Made by a program: the position numbers and the translations under genes
Notes under the pieces: generated by a model
Told to the model about the DNA's origin: nothing
Databases searched by the model: none
Seen by the model: only the letters and a program-made list of their open reading frames with translations
Assembly: GCA_947034895.1 (NCBI GenBank)
Contig: OX344765.1
Location: 28,091,001-28,155,000 of the forward strand
Source: Rhytidiadelphus loreus
Taxonomy: Eukaryota > Streptophyta > Bryopsida > Hypnales > Hylocomiaceae
Direction of reading: 5' to 3'
Length of the DNA stretch: 64,000 bases
Shown here: piece by piece, positions 32,829-44,141 of the stretch
How the letters are laid out: each line of letters starts with the position of its first letter
Position numbering within the stretch: position 1 is the stretch's first letter

Positions 32829-35800
32829 ATGGGTGCAGGAGCGTTGCAGTCGTGCAAAGTGGCGGTGATTGGCGCAGGCGCCGCAGGTCTCGTGGCAGCC
32901 CGGGAGCTTCTTCGCGAGCACCACTCTGTAACCCTATTCGAGCAGACAGAGAGCGTGGGCGGCGTTTGGGTTTATGACCCGGAGATCGAGAATGATGATG
33001 TATTAGGGCTTCTGGCACATCGAAAACGTGTGCATTCCAGCATGTACGCGTCCTTGCGCACCAATCTTCCGCGTGAGATCATGGGTTTCAGGGACTTTCC
33101 TTTCCTTCCGGGAGTGGGAAGAGATTCTCGCCGCTTTCCAGGCCATGCGGAGGTGGCCTCTTACTTACAGGAGTTTGCAGAGTTCTATGGGATTCTGGAT
33201 TTGGTGGAATTTTCCACTGTTGTAGAGCATGTGGGGTTGCAGAAGAACGGAAGTGAAAATTCTTGGAAAGTGAGGACGAGACGAAGAGATTGCGTGCGTG
33301 AGGACGTTTTTGATGCCGTGGTGGTCTGTAATGGGCACTACTCGGAGCCCAAGCTTGCTGAAGTTCCGGGTATACTTTGCGTACTTCTTTCTTTAGCTGT
33401 CAGTTTGTTGATTGCTTGTCTCTTACATGTTGAGTTTCTCTGAATTGGATTGAGTCCTGGACACCTTGCTATGCAAAGTTCATCTCAATTTGAAGTGAGA
33501 GCTTCTCAAGTCCATGAGCCATTCCCTTCACATTTGAGAGATTTATAGAGGTTTAATTTTGTTTGATACACTCCGATTTGACATGACTTCGCTGTATGTA
33601 ACTCTTTTGTTGGCACTGTTCTCAAAAAGTGTCGTATCACTATTACTCAAGAATTTTGATCAATTTTGATTCGATTCCATGATTTTCAAGTGCAGGAATA
33701 AGCAAATGGCCGGGAGTGCAAATGCATAGTCATAATTACAGGGAGCCGAGTTCTTTCATTGACCAGGTAGAGCGAGAGTCAGAGAGAGCACCTTGACTGT
33801 TTGTTTTCATGATATTCGAAAGGGAGAGAGTTGATTTAGGTTGGAATGTTTTTTTTTATGGTCTTTATTACAATGCGGTATGTCAGACTGTGGTGGTTAT
33901 AGGGAATGCGGCCAGTGGGGAGGACATCTCGAGGGACATCGCCCAAGTGGCCAAAGAGGTGCACATAAGCGGACGTACTTGGGGCTCTCCGGTCAACTTC
34001 GGTGAGCCTGTGGACCAGCACAGTAACATTTATTGCCATTCTACGGTAATACTCCCTCCGTCCCGAAATAAGTGTCCCAATAAAACCTCTTGCTTGTTAG
34101 GTTGTTTTGGGTAGGTCCTTATGGAGGCTTTTTTCTGTCCAATTTTTCTTAGGTTGCAATGAACACGTGCAATGTTCTTCATTGACTTTGGTGATACAAA
34201 GTTTGGACCCTTCTGAATTTATGCTTTTCACAATATGATCAATGAAATGATATCAAACGTTTTCAACAATACCGTGGACTATTATTTCGGGACGGAGGGA
34301 GTATCACTCAACTCTCAACAATTATTGGATCACCTTCCTGGCAATACTGTGCATTTTGCAATAGGAAAATAGTTGAGTTTTTGATGAGGGTTGTTGTATG
34401 CAGATAGAGTGCGCTTGTGAGGACGGAACTGTGAAGTTCGAAAGTGGGGGATCTGTGTCAGCGGATATTATTCTGCACTGTACGGGGTGAGCAGATGCTT
34501 TTTTTCCAATTCTGCTCTCTTAAACATTGTTTTAAGTAAAATTCGCCTATGTCAGGGACTTTTTGATATCATAAAGGGAATCTTTCTCATAGGAGTTACT
34601 ATTATGGTCATTAATAGTGATCATATGGAATTGTAGAGTCCTGTGTATGATCACGGAGGTTATAGGGAGACCTCCTAGAAATCACGAGGAAGTTGATCTT
34701 TTTAGTGCTATCTCTAAAATCTTCTAATACTGTATAATTTGACTGAAAAACTCTTTTTGAACATTTCCATGTAGATAAATGCTCTTGGAACTTACTTGTA
34801 GTCAATTGTAGACAGATGCTTTGGGGTTTGGGTTTGCTCTTCTGTTTGCTGACGCAGTCCTTGTATTACTAATTGATTGCAGGTATTTTTACTACTTTCC
34901 ATTTCTGGATACACAGGGAGAAGTGGGTGTGGATGACAATTGTGTCGGTCCGTTATATGAGCATGTCTTCCCACCTTCTTTTGCTCCCTGTCTTGCCTTC
35001 GTTGGGTTGCCTTGGAAGGTATTGCACGGTTTTCAAGGCATTTGTCGTGTAGGTTTTGTCGTGTTTCTAGTTTCTTTTTGTCCGACTTTGCAGCATGCTT
35101 GTGAGGAGCTATTTACTTTTGTTAGAATCGTGCTGCAACAGGCGGTACCGTTCCAGTTGTGTGAGCTGCAATCTCGGTGGATAGCCATGGCTCTCTCTGG
35201 CAAGGCTACCTTACCTTCCAGGCAGGAGATGATGAACTCAGTTCAGAAATTTTATGCCAAGCTCGCTGTTTCTGACAAGACGAAACACTTCGCACATTAT
35301 CTGGGTACCAATCAGGTTGTAGCATTTGAAATTCATCACAAAAGATTTTAACGCTGAGTTAACCGGCGTTAGATTCATATAATCCTCATATTGGGTTAAT
35401 GTCAAGATGATGTTTGAGTAACAATTGTGGTGCTAACTTAATGTCATTATGATGTTACTGGGATGTAAGGATCCTTGGCATTATTTTGATGTTATCTAGT
35501 AATTATTAAGTTAGCATCATGTCAACATTGTCTTGACATTATGCTAGCATTAATAACTTTGAGAGGCTGAAGTGCTGAGATGGTGCAGACGTTCGTTTGA
35601 TCAATTCACATTGTGTGAGCCATGAACCATTGATTTCAGTTCTAATGGACCATTTTTCTGTCAATCCTTTTTGCAGTTCGAGTACGCTAACTGGCTTGCG
35701 AAACAAACAGGGAGCGTTTGTGTGGAGACTTGGAGGATGAAAATCTACGAAGCAACCGTGAGAAACAAACGACAGAACCCGGAGACGTACCGAGATGTAT

Positions 35801-35913
35801 GGCCCGATGAGGAGCTTCACCAAGAAGCGTACTCTGATCTGAACAAAATAGATCAACAAAATAGACAAACGACTGGCAGGTGCGTTGCTCTAATCTGGCT
35901 CCTCGTTTTCTAG
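32829..35913 (+). CDS. Flavin-containing monooxygenase (FMO GS-OX-like), 466 aa
   Basis: A class B NADPH-dependent monooxygenase that oxygenates a soft nucleophile (S or N) of a small molecule; probably cytosolic. Exons 32829-33369, 33696-33766, 33887-34045, 34404-34486, 34883-35018, 35142-35315 and 35677-35913 join in one frame with GT-AG borders. Motifs: FAD-binding VIGAGAAGL near residue 14; GGVWVYDP; the FMO-identifying region KWPGVQMHSHNYR; NADPH-binding VVVIGNAASGEDISRDIA; CTGY-FPFL joined across the exon 4/5 splice; and GPLYEHVFPP. The length fits plant S-oxygenating FMOs, and the motif set does not look like the YUCCA auxin clade, so an S-oxygenase-type role is inferred. A possible extra donor (CAG/GTGCGT at 35880) could change the last 11 residues. 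Substrate unknown. Confidence 0.9.
34052..34301. mobile_element. Stowaway (Tc1/mariner) MITE in FMO intron 3
   Basis: 250 bp with the classic Stowaway terminus CTCCCTCCGTCCCGAAATAA and its inverse at the right end, flanked by the target dinucleotide TA (34050-34051 and 34302-34303). The left TA lies at positions 5-6 of the intron, so the insertion left the splice donor GTAATA unchanged. No coding capacity. Confidence 0.95.
35355..35565. repeat. Imperfect foldback in FMO intron 6
   Basis: The intron contains inversely repeated pieces such as GCTAACTTAAT ... TTAAGTTAGC and AATGTCAAGA ... TCTTGACATT, suggesting an old hairpin MITE. The ends are not sharp. Confidence 0.45.
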
Positions 35914-36728
35914 ACGTGCCTATTAGGTGCGTTGACTTCTTTTTTTCCTTCAAATTTGACAGAATTGCTTCGGCGTTTAGCTTTTGATAGCCTTTTTTCC
36001 TTTCAATAATAGAATTTTCTAGGTTTTTGATAATTTGGTAGGAACTTACTATGTTTGATACTTTGGGGGTCATTTTGACATTCTTTGGGTGGTGTTTTGG
36101 CTAATTCAATGAAATTAGCTCCTTCAATGAAATTAGCCAAGAATTTTCTCTTCTAGCCATGTGGTTACAATTCTTGCAAGAAAGTTTCACTGATTGAGTG
36201 CCCATTCTAAGTGAAAAGATGCAATCAATAGGTATTACTCCGAGCATGCCCGAACTAAAAATAGGAAGTCCACTTTGAGAGCTAATAGTTGATCAGAGTA
36301 ACTTTAAAAAATGTAGGGTATGGTTTTTTCTTTGTATTTGTACGTTTCTACCTTCCTAGATGATATAGAAGCCGCCACTTTGGGCCATTCGGCCACTCGA
36401 GTGTCAATCACCTGCAAATTCTGGCCTACCTCCAAGTCTTGGTACTGAGGGCTGTATCTTTGTAAATTGCAGATCACCATTGAAATCGAGCATGTAATGC
36501 AATGCGGAATTCATTTGATCATCATTTTGGATTCCATAACATTATCCAGTGGGGTGGATTGTTGCCAAATTAACTAGAAATATAGTCCGAAGATTTTGCC
36601 TCTGTCAATGACTAATAATTCAATAACGCAGGTTAAGAGACTCACTCTTGCATGTTTTGAAAGTGAACTGACTGGGAAGAGGTTTTGTAAGTGAAGACTA
36701 ACTGGGAAGGAGAAAAGAAAACTGGTAC
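35914..36728. other. FMO 3' flank and intergenic
   Basis: No gene recognised. It is AT-rich, with the likely 3' UTR in the first few hundred bases. A direct repeat TCAATGAAATTAGC occurs at about 36105-36135. Confidence 0.4.
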
Positions 36729-37218
36729 GGGAGCCAACCCATTCCCCCTATTTTGGTAACATACGGTGGTGTATTTCCGTGCATTTATGAGATGAGTAAC
36801 ATAATTCACGCATTATGATTGGGTTACAGGACTCTTGATTTTGCAACCAACCCTTGAATCTTCACCTACTTGAATGAAATCCTTCTTAATTCTATTTTTG
36901 CACATGGGGAAAGTTTTTCACTCAACATACCTGTGCTCCGAAGGCCAGGGAGAACTGACCCCCTCGCTCGGCCCTGCGGGCAAATCCTGGAATTATTTAT
37001 TTTCTGCACATGAATTTTTTTTCAAATTTTGAATTCATTTTTGCGATCAGAGACCCCAAATTAGCTAATTGAGGTCAAGAGTATACCCTAGAACGGCTCA
37101 AAATAGGGGGCTTTTTTTTTACTTGCACCCCTGGTAAGGCTGAGCGAGGGGTCAATCTTCCCCGATTTGCTCCAAATATGTTCAATTGCTTAAGTGGTTG
37201 GAAATGGGTTGACTCCCT
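36729..37218. mobile_element. Putative inverted-repeat element, possibly nested
   Basis: The outer ends share GGGAG(C/T)CAACCCATT in inverse orientation. An inner pair, TGACCCC(C)TCGCTC(G/A)GCC (about 36955 and 37140), suggests a second element inside. The right end also carries CCACTTAAGCAATTGAAC, resembling GATCACTTAAGCAATTCAGC at 22861, so a related family occurs elsewhere in this window. Target duplications were not resolved. Confidence 0.45.
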
Positions 37219-38725
37219 TAATTGGCTAATGATGATTGGGTACATAATAGTAACAATTTCAACTACTAACAAGCCTTAATGGCTACCACATACACTTGTA
37301 GCTTGTAGTTGAATAACTTTATGTATGTTTGGGTTGATCAAATTCTATGAAAATCAGAAGGGTAGAATGTGGAATCAGAAACCTTACTTTGACCAAATTG
37401 AGTGAAAATGTTGCATATCCATTGTTTTAGTAAAAATAATTCTACATATATATTTTGTAAAATATTCATAACATTAGATGTTTTTCAGTTGCATTGGAGG
37501 GTCGTTTCAGGCCTATTCTTGAATTTGTTCCCAATGCAACGAGGGAACGTTGGATGTTGTATTACCCAAAAAAAAAATTTGCTTCTGAAATCAAAAAATG
37601 AAAGTAATTTTTCTTTTCTTTTCCCAATGATGTGGTAGTCGCTTGGCCATGTCAGACTATTGCGCTGGCACAGCGCAGCGCGTTCTGTGCAGTCAGAAAC
37701 TCGTGGCCCTCCGGATGGGCCAAATCCCATCTAATGTCTTAACCTTTAAACAATGACATGGACATATGGCATTCAATGGATGATAGGGAATCTTTCTAGT
37801 AGGACATAAATGCAACTATTCATCTTCAGAATTTTGTTGTGAAAAAGAGAGGTCTTCTATAGTAGTTTGACTTCTAGTGAGTGTTTTTGTTATTTTGTAT
37901 TTTGGCAAAGAATGCTTCATTGTGCTCAACTCCCTTCACTATTGTATTGGTATGTGACATGCCAAAAATTCCATCTCACTACTTCTCTCAATCCCCCCAA
38001 ACCCACTTTAGAACAATGTTGTTTTGCATGAACTCAAAGCTCTTGCTTGTCAATTAACTTTTATAATTATGAATAAGACACAACTTTTTAAATTTCTTAA
38101 TGTCAAATTGCCAAACTATTAAGATAAACTTTGTAAAAAAAAACTAAAACTATTTTTAAAAAATTCAAAATATTATTGTTCAAAATTATTGTTCAAAGTC
38201 ATAATAGAAGAGAATGGCAATATGTATAGGTTGTTAAAACGTTGAGTCACAATTGACAAAATTGTAGTGCATGATGGTGTGATCACAAACAAGAAAAGTG
38301 AACAATGATGTGATTATGGGACTATGTGAGAGATAGAATTCTCTATCAACAAAACCTACAAAACCATATTGGAATATTATATCCACTCAAGTTATTATCC
38401 TTTAAATCATAAAATCATTACATGTTTTCTCGAGCCTTTGGAAGATTGCAAGTTTCTAATAGTTCCTGAACTACGGGAATGTCACTGCAACAACAATCCA
38501 ATGTAGCAGAGAGATTGCCATGTCGGATAATATTAATTAACATTAAAAAAATTTGAATTTATTATTATTAGGATAAATTATTATGAAATAATTTGACTAT
38601 CTGACCGTGGTTCACAATATGGGGAACCAGACTAAAACAGTCTTGTAAAAGCCTTAGAAAATATGTAATGGGCCCTTTTTCAACTCTTATTCTAAATTCT
38701 ATTTGAATTTTGATTCAATATGTTA
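37219..38725. other. AT-rich intergenic, nothing recognised
   Basis: No long frame, repeat pair or RNA gene was recognised. Short homopolymer runs only. Confidence 0.4.
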
Positions 38726-39271
38726 CTCCCTTTGTTCCAAAATGATCTCTTGTTTGAACAAAATGTTATAAATTAAGGCTAAAAATAACATTTTTAAAAA
38801 CTTGTTTTGCATTATAAGTAGAGTTTAGTGTACTCCTATCGTCCTAGAACCTTTGAGTTTTTTAGCCCTTTTCAAAGTGCAATTTTGGAGTACTAAAGAG
38901 TGAAAAAAATTGGACATTTTCAAGGAGTGTTGATAGACATTTAATTGTTGAGTGTCAAGTTGTCATTTTGTCAGCACTTAGTATGGACCAAGACCATGTG
39001 TAGACTGTAGACCTCTATTCTACCTTCTAGAGCTTCATCTCTTTCAATTAGGCAACATCCAAACTTCAAAGTGATGCAAAAAATAAGAACAAATAGTGTT
39101 GATTGACCCCTTCAATCATTTCATTTGTCTTTTGATTGATGATTGCAACAAGAAAACTACTACTCGAAGTTTTGGTTAATTTGCTAGTCCTAAATAGCAA
39201 TTGAAAGTTGAATTTGACTAATTCGCAATGTTAAAAAGTGCAATAGGAAGATCATTTTGGGACAAAGGGAA
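38726..39271. mobile_element. Stowaway-like element, long form
   Basis: The ends read CTCCCTTTGTTCCAAAATGA and the inverse of TTCCCTTTGTCCCAAAATGA, flanked by TA on both sides (38724-38725 and 39272-39273). At 546 bp it is longer than typical Stowaway MITEs. No transposase frame. It is more diverged at its termini than the copy in FMO intron 3, so it is an older or different subfamily. Confidence 0.8.
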
Positions 39272-39898
39272 TACATTTTTTAGAATGACAATAGGGCATG
39301 ATTGCATTGAATGAATATAACCTCACCTATCTATGACAAAGTCAAAAACTAGAAGTTGAATAGTGGAGAGGGTACAACCTCCTCACTATTGTAAAATAAA
39401 CGTATAGTATATCTCATCTCATCTTCATTTTTTTAGAAAAAATTATCCATAGAACCAAATCACATATTATTTAGTTAATAGTGATAGTCTCAATTCCCTT
39501 CACATATTATCCACCCTAATAACAAATCCAACTAGTCTCTATTACCACCATGATTAATCTATATTTTTCATCCTTTCTAAAAATGCTAGAAGCTAGAACT
39601 ATTCCCCTCACACTTCACATTAAAATTTAAAGAAACCAAATTGCTTTTGCACTTGCCAAAATTACAACACAAACACCACAACATCTTAAAATTGACTATC
39701 ATTTGCTCTATATAATGATGAATGAAATTCTTCTAAATTAAAAGACCTTTGGAAACACTTTCTAAATTCATATTTGACTAAAAAAGAAGATGATTAGAAC
39801 ACAAAATTAACATAATTATCACTTCAACAATATTAGAAATAGACAAATGACACAGACATGAACAATAAATTATCCAACAATTTCCAAAACTATCTATG

Positions 39899-40360
39899 GT
39901 GTTATGTCTGCCACCCCCCTCTTGCATTAGTTGCCACCCCCCTCTTTCAAAAAATTTACAGGCCGTTGATTGTTTTAAAAAAAAAATGCTGACCCTTGAA
40001 ATTGCCGTTGATTTCTCAAAAAATCACAAGCCGTTGATCTTGAGAGATCTAATCTGAGCCGTCCAATCAACATTGATCTGGGCCGTTGATTTTGAATACG
40101 ATATGGATACAAGAAACAAATACGGGTACAAATACAAGCAAGGTACGGGTACGAATACAAGCGGGGGTACAGATACGGGATATCCCATATTGTTTGCAGC
40201 TCCTTCACCTCCCTCACAATTACAAATAGGAGGGGGGGGAGAAATTAAAATTTTGAATTTAAAAAAAAAATCAAATAAGGGGGTCAGGGGTAATAAATTT
40301 AAATTAAAAAAATAAGAGGGGTTCTTTTGGGTGCATAGTGATAGTTTGTCACTATGCACC
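39899..40360. repeat. Complex short-repeat cluster with terminal hairpin
   Basis: In order: a 22-bp duplication of GCCACCCCCCTCTT-type sequence; five copies of GCCGTTGAT(T/C) or close variants (39961-40094); several GGGTACAAATACAAGC-like units (about 40120-40175); and finally a perfect 12-bp stem, GGTGCATAGTGA / TCACTATGCACC, with a 7-base loop (40330-40360). No gene. The origin is unknown (see findings). Confidence 0.7.
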
Positions 40361-40687
40361 TTGAGTGGGCAGTAATTGCCAGTACTATACACAACTCTCA
40401 ATTGTAAATCACTCAAATCACTCAATTATTCAAATTTAGATATGAACAATGCTTAGAAAGTTTTTTTAATATTCATTTTTTGCCTATCATAGCCTATACC
40501 AAATTGGTACATGAAAATTCATTTTTTGAAATGTATCTAAAATCATATTACTACCCTTCATATAAAAAGATATAATATTTTAGTCAAAGAATTCATAAAT
40601 CTACTAATATTTTTCTCAAAATCACTTGTAGATATACAATCATGAAGCATACACATACTATTTAACTCAAACTTTCTACACTTAATA

Positions 40688-40858
40688 GGGATATTAAGGG
40701 GACCTATACTAATTAATTGACACTAAGTAAATATTTACCTTTGTTGTACAAAAATACCACTCTTTAGCCACTCTTATTGCAACAGAGCCTTAATGACTCC
40801 TTGCAAAGTAAGTTTTTCATAGTAAGTCTCTTTAATTTTTTGGTCCCCTTAATACCCC
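40688..40858. mobile_element. MITE with TA target duplication
   Basis: 171 bp. The left end GGGATATTAAGGGGACC and the right end GGTCCCCTTAATACCCC are inverse complements with one mismatch, and TA flanks both sides. It is small, AT-rich and non-coding; probably Tc1/mariner-type, though PIF/Harbinger is possible. Confidence 0.75.
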
Positions 40859-43154
40859 TATTTATTGTAGATAACAAGTATTCACCTAATACAAGAACAT
40901 GTATATGATGATTCTTGTTGATTCCAAGTTCATCATTCCGACTTCATGAAGTGTCCATTTATCAATACAATCAAAGTTGTTTCAAGTTTTTATAATTGAT
41001 TTTTGCATATTTTGTACACCATGCATTGCTATGACTATAACCTGCAGTTATTAGTGTGTATAAGGTAGGATGCTCTAAAAGCGACCCTTTAAGAGCTGAT
41101 TGCATTTTGGAGGAAGCTAACATTCATGAAACAAATTTCAGTAAATTTTCATAAGAAGAAAAATGGAATTGGCATCCAATCCAAGTCGTTTCATATTTTT
41201 TGGATCTCTGCGGAATTAGTTATGAATTTTTGAAGTTTGAAATGCAGTGGTTCTAAAAGCGACCCCCTCGTGAAATGTACGTCTTTGGTACATCGAAGAA
41301 AGCAGAATGTACCTCTGCAGCCAGATCATTTTGAAATTTTTCATGGATACTATTGAAGATTAATGATTAGAATATTTTATTATTCATTGAAAAAGAAGTA
41401 AATATTTGATTTTTGAGAGGTTCTCAAAGGCATATATGTACCATTAGTGGAAGAGTAAAAGCTTGCCAATTTCACTTGATTTGAGATCCAAAAATTTTTA
41501 CTTGTCCATTTGCTTTGAAAATGGTTCCAATAGAAAGAAAAAAGTGTTTTCATAATTTTCACCATTGAAAATATAACAAAGGTAATATTGATTTGAATTT
41601 ATTTGTAATTTCTAATTATAAAAAAAAATTGCATTTCAACAATTGCAAGGTAGATCATGTAATGAGTTTGATAGCTCTTCATTTGAACTTAAGGTTTTAG
41701 AAGTGCATTTTAGTGTGCTAACACAATTTCTTGTTGTTCATGTCGCCTCCAATCCCCCAAAGCTCTTAATATATGCAAATTTCTCAAACATTGTGAGAAG
41801 GGGCAATCAACATATTAAAAAAAAAGTACATACATTTTTCTTGTTATAATCTCACAAATTCTATGCTAGGGCCTTCAAAGATTTGACACACCAAATTTAG
41901 ATGACAAGTGCTTTGGATCCCTCAAAATATTCTCATAGCACTCAATGCCATAGTATATCGAAGAATGACCCTTCAAACCTAAGGGTTGTTTTATACTTAG
42001 AAACTAGGCCAATTCCCCTTGAGGCTAATTGCATAAAATCCAACTAATCTAATTTGTTGAAAAAATAATAATTTATAAAAGAAAAATTTAATTGAAATCT
42101 AACATTGTCTCCAATGCCAAGAATTTTACTTCCAAATTTTGGTGCACCCAATTCAACAAGCTCGGGCCATGTCAAATCATGTCTTTTTTGAATAAAAAAT
42201 TCATTGTACAAAATTAGCCTGGCCTCTAAGTGTAAAGGATTTGGACCTATTTCAACCTTTTGTCTAATCACAGGTGAGGGTTTTGGGCCTCTAACTCAAC
42301 AAATTGGCTTGACCTCTAGGTGTAAAACAACACTAAGTTTAACCCTTAAGCATGATGAACAAATGGCTTAGAGGCGTTGTTTTGTCCAACTAACTTCTCA
42401 TTCATCCGATGCAACACTTGAATCTTGAAAAGACAACCTTCCTTAATGACCAATTTCATGAAATTTTGGTAAGTGATATTTCTATAGAAAGATATAAGCA
42501 AAAATGTGCCAAAATTTGAAAAAGGATCAAGGGGTTAAGGGGTTAATGAGCTTTATCCTATACTTCACTTGGTGATTGTTCAATTGACTAATTATGGAAA
42601 CATTTGGTGAGCAAGGATGGAGGACAAGAATTTGAGGGCTCGCACTCCTACATATGTTAAAACACTTCCAAGTGACAAATAATTTCCCAATGTAACAGAC
42701 CAATGGATTCAGGTTACTTAAAATGCAAAAAACTCAATGAGCACTCACAAAACTCTCTCAGCAATGGCACAATTCTTCTAGGGACAAGTGTTCACTATAA
42801 TGCTCATTACTCAGCACATTGCACGTCACGCTCAGCTCTGCATTTCTAGAAAACACTTGTTGAGCGTCCTTTCAATCAGAATTAGATGTAATCCGTAACA
42901 CCTTGATTGGAAAAGTTCAGCTCAAATTGAACCTGCGAGATCTCCTCAAGCCAATAAAACATTGCCTTCACATATAAGAATACCTCAAAGACTTAACGAA
43001 GGGATTGAATCCTAGCCTTCGAACCACGACTCCAAAATTGAAAAGAAGCGTCGACATCTTTCGTAAGAAAACTTAACTGAAAGTTCAAGGGACATCAACA
43101 CCTCTAAATTCTGCAGATGGGTAGCCTTTCACGCAGGAAACTAATGGGCAGTTG
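40859..43154. other. AT-rich intergenic
   Basis: No gene recognised. CTAAAAGCGACCC occurs twice (41072 and 41252) with similar surroundings, suggesting a diverged ~180-bp duplication. CTTGACCTCTAGGTGTAAA-like sequence also recurs in the 42200-42330 area. Otherwise featureless. Confidence 0.35.
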
Positions 43155-43164
43155 CTCTCACCCA

Positions 43165-43455
43165 ATCTCCAAAACCTAAAATCTTAAACAAAACTTGGTC
43201 CCATTTACCAATCGAACAACGAACATGCACACTGACAATCCGAGATCCTTCTAGAGACTCACGACCATTTACTGTCATTTCCCAGTTAAGTTTCTCACTG
43301 CCTTCCGAAATCAGAAAGAATTTGATTGCAAAACCCTAAAATCTTCAGAAAATGTGGTCTTATTTACCAAACAAATTTGAACAACTAATATGCACATTTA
43401 AGATCCGAGATTGCCCTCGACTGTCACAACCATTTACTACAAATTTCCATTTGCT
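43165..43455. repeat. Diverged tandem duplication downstream of RPS17
   Basis: About 43168-43290 and 43329-43450 share the order AACC(C)TAAAATCTT, (A)TTTACCAA, GAACAAC, ATGCACA, ATCCGAGAT, CGACCATTTACT. It may be old duplicated 3' flank. Not coding. Confidence 0.5.
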
Positions 43456-43685
43456 CAAATTTCCAGGTACGCTTTGCATTGTTCGCTAGAAGAAATTCGC
43501 CTCGCCACAGAAAGAATGAAAGGGAAGTAGAATAATTGCAAGGACTACTCAGCGAATTCCTAAAGAAAAAGAATCCACTATGAAGCAAATCCAATGCCGA
43601 GGGATAATAAGGCTCTTACAATTCAATTGAACTCCTCCGTTCATCTCCCATATAATTTCCTACTGATTCCCGAAACCCTAAAAAC

Positions 43686-44141
43686 CTAAGCAGCAACAGC
43701 GCTCTCCGTGCTCTCACTCTCCAACGGAGGCAACGTGGGCGCGGGGAGTCTCTCTCCGCGCGGTCGCCCAATCTTCCGCTCCACCACGACGAACGTCTTG
43801 CTCTTACTCACGGGTTTGCACTTGGCGAGCGTGACGATGTCGCCTACATTGCACTCGTTCTCGGGGTCGTGGGCGTGGTACTTTTTCGCGGACTTGATCC
43901 GCTTCAAGTACTTCGGGTGAGGGGCAATTCGGAAGACTTCCACGGCGATGGTCTTGTCGCTCGAGGCGCACACCACGCGGCCCTGAATCTTCTTCATGGC
44001 CTCAATTCGCAACGGCCCGGCGAGGGGCGCCATCGCTGCTGGGGCACTCGTGTACGTTAGCTTGGTTCCGGCCATGGACGATACGAGAGATAGATGCGAG
44101 ACCGAGCTCACGGAAAGTGAAACTCCGGCTAGGGACGCCAT
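43686..44141 (-). CDS. RPS17: Plastid 30S ribosomal protein S17 precursor (uS17c), 151 aa
   Basis: A nucleus-encoded small-subunit plastid ribosomal protein that binds 16S rRNA early in 30S assembly. The first in-frame ATG (44141) opens a Ser/Ala-rich, acid-poor leader (MASLAGVSLSVSSVSHLSLV), a typical chloroplast transit peptide of roughly 45-50 residues. The mature S17 fold follows: KKIQGRVVCASSDKTIAVEV, YLKRIKSAKKYHAHDPENEC, NVGDIVTLAKCKPVSKSKTF and VVERKIGRPR. A Pro/Glu/Ser-rich C-terminal tail ends in TAG. It is a single exon with GC-rich codon use, unlike its AT-rich flanks. The extra ~20 C-terminal residues and the transit peptide explain its length beyond bacterial S17. Confidence 0.95.
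   Translation of the reverse strand: MASLAGVSLSVSSVSHLSLVSSMAGTKLTYTSAPAAMAPLAGPLRIEAMKKIQGRVVCASSDKTIAVEVFRIAPHPKYLKRIKSAKKYHAHDPENECNVGDIVTLAKCKPVSKSKTFVVVERKIGRPRGERLPAPTLPPLESESTESAVAA

Noticed and set aside
32261..32924. Minus-strand frames sharing a NPKL...LPP pattern as a small protein family
   Set aside because: The shared pattern is simply the tandem DNA repeat upstream of FMO read in reverse; frames are broken differently in each copy.
40330..40372. Helitron 3' end
   Set aside because: The hairpin is perfect, but no CTRR terminus follows within about 15 bases and no 5' TC start was found.
35914..43154. tRNA or rRNA genes
   Set aside because: I looked by eye for TpsiC-type GGTTCGAATCC and A-box pairs here and across the window and found none convincing; a covariance-model scan was not possible.
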